Source: Methylosinus trichosporium OB3b (GTDB lineage: Bacteria > Pseudomonadota > Alphaproteobacteria > Rhizobiales > Beijerinckiaceae). Taken from it: a stretch of 64,000 nt of DNA. How positions within the stretch are numbered: position 1 is the first letter of the stretch; every line of letters starts with the position of its first letter. Where the stretch lies: the NCBI RefSeq assembly GCF_002752655.1, contig NZ_CP023737.1, positions 62,001 to 126,000 on the forward strand. Reading direction: 5' to 3'. Of this stretch, positions 60,115 through 64,000 are shown piece by piece. The notes under the pieces were generated by a model. The model saw only the letters and a program-made list of their open reading frames with translations. It did not search any database and was not told the origin of the DNA. A program made the translations under genes and the position numbers.

Positions 60115-61695
60115 TCAAAACAATGTTCCTTGTCCGCCGCCGGTCTTGTCCTTCCCGCGCTTGGGCCGCGGTGGGGCCGGCGGCTCCGGCGGGGCGTCGC
60201 CCTCGGCGCGGGCGCGCACGGCGCTGTCGGCGAATTGAATGGCCATCGCCATGCCCGGCGTCACATCGCGCGCAAGGCGCAGCACCGTTCCCTGCTCGTC
60301 GCGCACCAGCGCGAAGCCGCGCGCCAGCACGCTCTCATAGCCGAGCATCCGGCGCAGCTGATCCAGCCGGTCGAGCCGCGCCTGCCGGTCGGCGATGATG
60401 CGGAAATAGGCCGAGCGCAGCCGCTGCTCGGCATGGTCCACGCGCCGCTGCGCGCCGTCGGCCTCGCGGCGGGCCAGCGCCATGCGTGCGGAAAGACCCT
60501 GGCGCAGCCGGGCGTGCAGGCCCTTCAGCCGCTCGGAGGCGCGCGCCAGCTCCGCCTGTGGGGAATGGCGGGCGAGCACATGGGTGAGATGCGATAGACG
60601 CAGGCGGCGCGCGTCCAGCGCCCGGCGCAGCGCGGCGCGCAGGCGCTCGCCGGCGCGGTCGCTGCGCTGGAACGGATGCATCAGCAATTGCGGGCCCGCG
60701 GGCAGCACGCGCTGCAGCGAGACGAGGTGTCGGCGATGGGCGTCGAGCAGCCGGCGCTCCGCCCCCGAGAGGCGGCGGGCGAGGACCGCCGTCTGCTCGA
60801 TCAGCTCGGCGCGCACCGGCACGCATTTTTCCGCGGCGCCGGTCGGCGTCGGGGCGCGCAGGTCCGAGACGAAGTCGATCAGCGTCGTGTCGGTCTCATG
60901 GCCGATCGCCGAGACCAGCGGAATGGCGCTCGCCGCCGCCGCGCGCACGACGATCTCCTCGTTGAAGCCCCAGAGGTCCTCGAGCGAGCCGCCGCCGCGC
61001 GCGACGATCAGCACATCCGGCCGCGGGATCGGCCCGCCGGGCGGCAGCGCGTTGAAGCCCTCGATGGCCGCCGTCACCTCCGCCGCGCAGCTCTCGCCCT
61101 GGACGCGCACCGGCCACACGAGGACGCGGCGAGGGAAACGGTCGAGCAGCCGGTGCAGAATATCGCGGATCACTGCGCCGGTCGGCGAGGTGACGACGCC
61201 GACGACGGCAGGCAGGAAGGGCAGGGGCCGCTTGCGCTCGGCGTCGAACAGGCCCTCGGCGGCGAGGCGCTTGCGGCGCTCGTCGAGCAGCGCCATCAGC
61301 GCGCCGGCGCCGGCCGGCTCCAGAGTGTCGATGACGATCTGATAGGAGGATTTGCCCGGAAAGGTCGTGATCTTGCCGGTGGCGACGACCTCGAGCCCTT
61401 CCTGCGGCTTCACGCGCAGGCGGAAGAAGGTGGTCTTCCAGATGACGGCGTCGAGCCGGGCGTTCTGGTCCTTGAGGCTGAAATAGACGTGGCCGGAGGA
61501 ATGGGGCCCCCGGTAATTGGTGATCTCGCCGCGCACGCGCACATGGCCGAAGCGATCCTCGACCGTGCGTTTGAGCGCATTGGCGAGCTCGGAGACGGAG
61601 AGCTCGGGCACATTGCTCTGCGGCGGGGCGCCGATCGGCAGGGGCGGATCGTCGCTCGCGGGCTCGTCGGCGGGTTTGGTCGGACGCTTGGCCAT
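60115..61695 (-). CDS. xseA: Exodeoxyribonuclease VII large subunit
   Basis: 526-residue nuclease subunit. N-terminal OB-fold (ELSVSELANALKRTVEDRFGHVRVRGEITNYRGPHSSGHVYFSLKD), then the catalytic region (VGVVTSPTGAVIRDILHRLLDRFPRRVLVWPVRVQGESCA; LIVARGGGSLEDLWGFNEE; SAIGHETDTTLIDFVSDLRAPTPTGAAE) and coiled coils. Its start lies about 57 bases from the left end of the insertion sequence, which may have altered its promoter. Confidence 0.97.
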   Translation of the reverse strand: MAKRPTKPADEPASDDPPLPIGAPPQSNVPELSVSELANALKRTVEDRFGHVRVRGEITNYRGPHSSGHVYFSLKDQNARLDAVIWKTTFFRLRVKPQEGLEVVATGKITTFPGKSSYQIVIDTLEPAGAGALMALLDERRKRLAAEGLFDAERKRPLPFLPAVVGVVTSPTGAVIRDILHRLLDRFPRRVLVWPVRVQGESCAAEVTAAIEGFNALPPGGPIPRPDVLIVARGGGSLEDLWGFNEEIVVRAAAASAIPLVSAIGHETDTTLIDFVSDLRAPTPTGAAEKCVPVRAELIEQTAVLARRLSGAERRLLDAHRRHLVSLQRVLPAGPQLLMHPFQRSDRAGERLRAALRRALDARRLRLSHLTHVLARHSPQAELARASERLKGLHARLRQGLSARMALARREADGAQRRVDHAEQRLRSAYFRIIADRQARLDRLDQLRRMLGYESVLARGFALVRDEQGTVLRLARDVTPGMAMAIQFADSAVRARAEGDAPPEPPAPPRPKRGKDKTGGGQGTLF

Positions 61696-61741
61696 GGGCG
61701 AGATATGGCGGATTTTGCGGTGCGGCGCGAGAGGCGTCGGC

Positions 61742-61776
61742 GGCGAAGAAACAGGGCTCCGAATTCGGGTTAACGG
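61742..61776. repeat. Left target duplication and terminal inverted repeat
   Basis: Direct duplication GGCGAAGAAA (61742-61751) followed by the left inverted repeat 61752-61776, ending GGGTTAACGG. Confidence 0.92.
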
Positions 61777-63067
61777 CGGTTAACGGATGGGCTCAGGCGT
61801 GATTCCCTATCGGCGGAGTGATTCTGGAGCCGCCGTGATGAGCCTCGCCTTCGCAGTTTTCAAAGAGAAGTCGCGTCTGAAAGCGCTTCTCGACCATTTC
61901 TCGATCATTGACGACCCGCGCGAGCCCTGGCGCGTCGCGCATCCGCTTCGCGAGGTGCTGCTGCTCGTCGTCTGCGCCTCCATGGCCGATTGCGATCACT
62001 TCGACGCTATTGCATCTTGGGGCAAGGCCAACATCGGCTTCCTGCGCCGCTATTTGCCTTATGAGCACGGCGTGCCGGGCGGACGCTGGCTCACCCTGCT
62101 CATGAACCGCGTCGATCCGGCGCTGTTCTCGGCGGCCTTCACTGGCTGGGTGCGCGAGACCTGGCCGGAGCGACCCGAGCTCATCGCCATCGACGGGAAG
62201 ACCTCGCGTCGCAGCCATGATCGCGCCGAGGACAAAGCCCCGCTGCATCTCGTTTCCGCCTTCGCCACCACGAGCCGCCTCGTGCTCGGCCAGGAGGCGG
62301 TCGAGGGCAAGAGCAATGAACTATCGGCCATTCCCGTCCTGCTCGATCGCCTTTCCGAAGGCGGCTCGCTGAAAGGCGCGCTCGTCTCCATCGACGCCAT
62401 CGCCACCAACGCCAGGATCGCCCAGGCGATCGTGGACAAGGGCGCCGATTATCTGCTGGCGGTCAAAGCCAATCAGCCGACCCTGCGCGCCGAGATCGAG
62501 AGCGCTTTTTCCGCCGCGACGCGGATCGACACATGCGTCGATTTCGACAAGGGCCATGGCCGCATCGAGCAGCGCAGCGTGAGCGTCATCACCGAGATCG
62601 ACTGGCTGAACGGCGAGCGCCGCTTTCCGGGCGAGCTGCGCCTGCCGAACGCCGCGACGATCATTCGCGTCAAATCGCAGGCCGAACTTGCCGACCGCGG
62701 CCGCTTCGAGACGCGCTATTACATCTCCTCGGCCCTTCTCCCAGCGAAGCGGGCGGGCGAGGCCGTGCGCGGCCATTGGGGCATAGAGAACCAGCTGCAT
62801 TGGGTGCTCGACGTCGTCTTCGCCGAAGACCAATCCCGCTTGCGCAAGGGCCATGGCGCGAGAAACATGGCCGTCGTCAGGCATTTCGCCATCAATATGA
62901 TCCGCACCGCCCCCGAGCCCGAGAACAAGCCCATGAAACCGCAGCGCAAGGCCACAAAGCCCACACGCACCAGCATCAAGCTCCGCAGAAAAATCGCCAG
63001 CTGGCGCGAGGATTATCTCGCCATCGCCTTGGAAGCCTCAGCCCGTTAACCCGGATTCAGAGCCCTG
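61752..63067 (+). mobile_element. Complete ISAs1-type insertion sequence
   Basis: About 1316 bases bounded by 25-base terminal inverted repeats with two mismatches (CAGGGCTCCGAATTCGGG... at the left; CAGGGCTCTGAATCCGGG... on the other strand at the right). A perfect 10-base direct duplication GGCGAAGAAA flanks it at 61742-61751 and 63068-63077. One intact transposase gene inside. Insertion looks recent. Confidence 0.93.
61838..63049 (+). CDS. ISAs1 family transposase
   Basis: DDE transposase of 403 residues (ATG 61838; GTG three bases earlier possible). Family blocks: DPREPWRVAHPLREVLLLVVCASMADCDHFDAIASWG, IAIDGKTSRRSHD (first Asp), DAIATNARIAQAIVDKGADYLLAVKANQP (second Asp) and RGHWGIENQLHWVLDVVFAEDQSR (Glu). 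A Lys/Arg-rich tail follows. No frameshift, so probably active. Confidence 0.95.
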   Translation: MSLAFAVFKEKSRLKALLDHFSIIDDPREPWRVAHPLREVLLLVVCASMADCDHFDAIASWGKANIGFLRRYLPYEHGVPGGRWLTLLMNRVDPALFSAAFTGWVRETWPERPELIAIDGKTSRRSHDRAEDKAPLHLVSAFATTSRLVLGQEAVEGKSNELSAIPVLLDRLSEGGSLKGALVSIDAIATNARIAQAIVDKGADYLLAVKANQPTLRAEIESAFSAATRIDTCVDFDKGHGRIEQRSVSVITEIDWLNGERRFPGELRLPNAATIIRVKSQAELADRGRFETRYYISSALLPAKRAGEAVRGHWGIENQLHWVLDVVFAEDQSRLRKGHGARNMAVVRHFAINMIRTAPEPENKPMKPQRKATKPTRTSIKLRRKIASWREDYLAIALEASAR

Positions 63068-63077
63068 GGCGAAGAAA
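63043..63077. repeat. Right terminal inverted repeat and target duplication
   Basis: Inverted repeat 63043-63067 (CCGTTAACCCGG...) and the second GGCGAAGAAA at 63068-63077. Confidence 0.92.
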
Positions 63078-63138
63078 AGCGCAAATTGCGCAATCAGCGG
63101 AACTTGCGTATATTTCGGAGCGAGAGAGGTTCAGAGCT

Positions 63139-63408
63139 ATGGCCGAAGCCGTCCCCGCTTCCGAATTCACCCGCAATTTCGGACGCTATCGCATGCTGGC
63201 GCAGCGCGAAGCGGTGGCGGTGTCCAGTCACGGCCAGATAACCGGCTATTTCGTGCGGCCGGACGAGTTCGAGGAGTTCATGCGCTTCAAAGCGCAACGC
63301 CGCGCCTTCGCGACCGCCGAGCTGTCCGACGAAAAGGCCGAGGCGATCGCCGCCGCGCGCATGGATGGGCGGCACGATCATCTGAACGCCTTGCTCGATC
63401 CGAAGTGA
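63139..63408 (+). CDS. Phd/YefM-type antitoxin
   Basis: An 89-residue antitoxin: AEAVPASEFTRNFGRYRMLAQREAVAVSSHGQITGYFVRPDEFEEFMRFK is the Phd/YefM DNA-binding fold, and the C-terminal tail (AFATAELSDEKAEAIAAARMDGRHDHLNALLDPK) is the toxin-binding part. Its stop overlaps the start of the decayed toxin by four bases, the usual coupling. It lies 71 bases past the insertion sequence. Confidence 0.85.
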   Translation: MAEAVPASEFTRNFGRYRMLAQREAVAVSSHGQITGYFVRPDEFEEFMRFKAQRRAFATAELSDEKAEAIAAARMDGRHDHLNALLDPK

Positions 63409-63772
63409 CGAAGGCGGATGCCGACTCCGGAACCGGGCCTCGTCATATCCTATTCCTACCTCTGGCGAGAAGAGCCGACGAGGGACATGAAGAAGGTCGA
63501 AAAGACCGTCCGAGCGTGATCGTTCTCGCCGTCGAGCGCGAAGGTGACGGAGCGACGCTCGTCTCCGTCTTACCGATTACGCACAGCCAGCCGCGCGATC
63601 CGAACAGCGCAGTCGAAATTTCCCTCGCGGTGAAGCGCCATCTCGGCCTCGACGACGCCCGCGCACGGATCGTTATGATTTCGGCTTTTTGCCGCCGAGG
63701 TTGTTCGAGCAGGTCCGCGACGCCTTCGGCAAATGGCGAAGGCTACGACAGGCGGCGATGACGCCGCGGTGA
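63405..63772 (+). pseudogene. Decayed PemK/MazF-like toxin
   Basis: The reading frame from 63405 drifts through three frames. Near 63437 a shifted frame reads VISYSYLWREE, while ADEGHEEGRKDRPSVIVLAVEREGDGATLVSVLPITHSQPRDPNSAVEISLAVKRHLGLDDAR is in the main frame. After that, part of the core is missing and the end (YDFGFLPPRLFEQVRDAFGKWRRLRQAAMTPR) is in another frame. So at least two frameshifts and an internal deletion relative to the expected toxin. Antitoxin remains intact. Confidence 0.8.
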
Positions 63773-63782
63773 AAAAAGAAAA

Positions 63783-63813
63783 TCGGCGCGGGCTCTTTCG
63801 AGCCGCGCGCCGA
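63783..63813 (-). terminator. Terminator of the outer-membrane protein gene
   Basis: GC-rich imperfect hairpin (CGGCGCGGGCTC ... GAGCCGCGCGCCG); on the minus strand it is followed by a T-rich tract (complement of GAAAAAAGAAAA at 63771-63782). Confidence 0.6.
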
Positions 63814-63836
63814 AGGCTTCGGGGAGGATTCGAGGA

Positions 63837-64000
63837 TCAGTATTTGCGGATCAGCGGACCGGGCGCCGGGGCCATCATCGGCGCGAAGCTCGGGCCGCCG
63901 AGAGCGTAGCGGAAGCCGAGGCGGATGTCGTGCGCGGCGAGATCGAAGCTCTGGCGCTCGCCCGCGCAGTCGACCGGGCAGCCGATGACATTGGATTTGA
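63837..64000 (-). CDS. Outer-membrane beta-barrel protein, 3' part
   Basis: Only the C-terminal 53 residues are in the window, ending SFDLAAHDIRLGFRYALGGPSFAPMMAPAPGPLIRKY. The alternating DIRLGFRYAL strand is that of Omp25/opacity-type porins of Hyphomicrobiales. A cysteine pair (GCPVDCAG) precedes it. The gene continues beyond the end. Confidence 0.65.
   Translation of the reverse strand, partial: KSNVIGCPVDCAGERQSFDLAAHDIRLGFRYALGGPSFAPMMAPAPGPLIRKY

Overview
The window is about 64 kb of GC-rich DNA from an alphaproteobacterial chromosome. The call rests on the F1-only atpHAGDC operon, the DUF2849-cysI-DUF934 sulfur cluster, the UPF0262/DUF2948/hisD neighbourhood and the frr-uppS-cdsA-dxr-rseP-bamA-lpxD-fabZ-lpxA-lpxB order. 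Hyphomicrobiales is most likely; a Methylocystis/Methylosinus-type methanotroph is a guess from general gene content and was not tested.

Layout: 1-1449 MTA phosphorylase and a small secreted protein. 1713-6731 F1 sector of the proton ATP synthase (its F0 genes are not here). 6945-8529 two ParA/MinD-like P-loop proteins on the minus strand. 8782-14897 a seven-gene, fully translationally coupled sulfate assimilation operon (ferredoxin, DUF2849, CysI, DUF934, CysH of the APS reductase type, CysD, CysN fused to DUF2061). 15193-28349 a type II secretion locus split over several transcription units (gspO; gspE-F-H-I-J; gspL-M-N/C-D; gspG-K). 28850-29716 a secreted GlcG/HbpS-like protein. 30109-41560 the envelope cluster for undecaprenyl diphosphate, CDP-diacylglycerol, MEP-pathway isoprenoids, RseP, BamA and lipid A. 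41714-44547 an OpgC-like membrane protein, a frameshifted SGNH hydrolase, Ung and a small membrane protein. 44738-52170 a SIMPL protein and a complete N-type ATPase operon (atpD-C-Q-R-B-E-F-A-G). 52379-52454 tRNA-Glu. 52555-56468 two exported enzymes, an amidase, an HxlR regulator and a MAPEG protein. 56711-57205 an AT-rich orphan membrane protein. 57269-61695 LMW phosphatase, UPF0262, HisD, DUF2948, XseA. 61752-63067 a complete ISAs1-type insertion sequence with a perfect 10-bp target duplication, next to a Phd/YefM antitoxin whose PemK-like toxin is decayed. The window ends in the 3' part of an outer-membrane beta-barrel gene.

The most unusual signals are in non-coding or half-coding DNA. 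At least five families of palindromic repeats are scattered here. One family lies inside the reading frame of lpxB and, in another copy, supplies the stop codons of two convergent genes. A 20-bp perfect hairpin sits directly before the N-ATPase c-subunit gene, a 28-bp perfect palindrome lies before the AT-rich orphan gene, and a 12-bp inverted repeat occupies the leader of the F1 operon. The N-ATPase itself has a b subunit with a delta-like tail and a c subunit with two membrane carboxylates. I saw no CRISPR array, prophage or rRNA operon.
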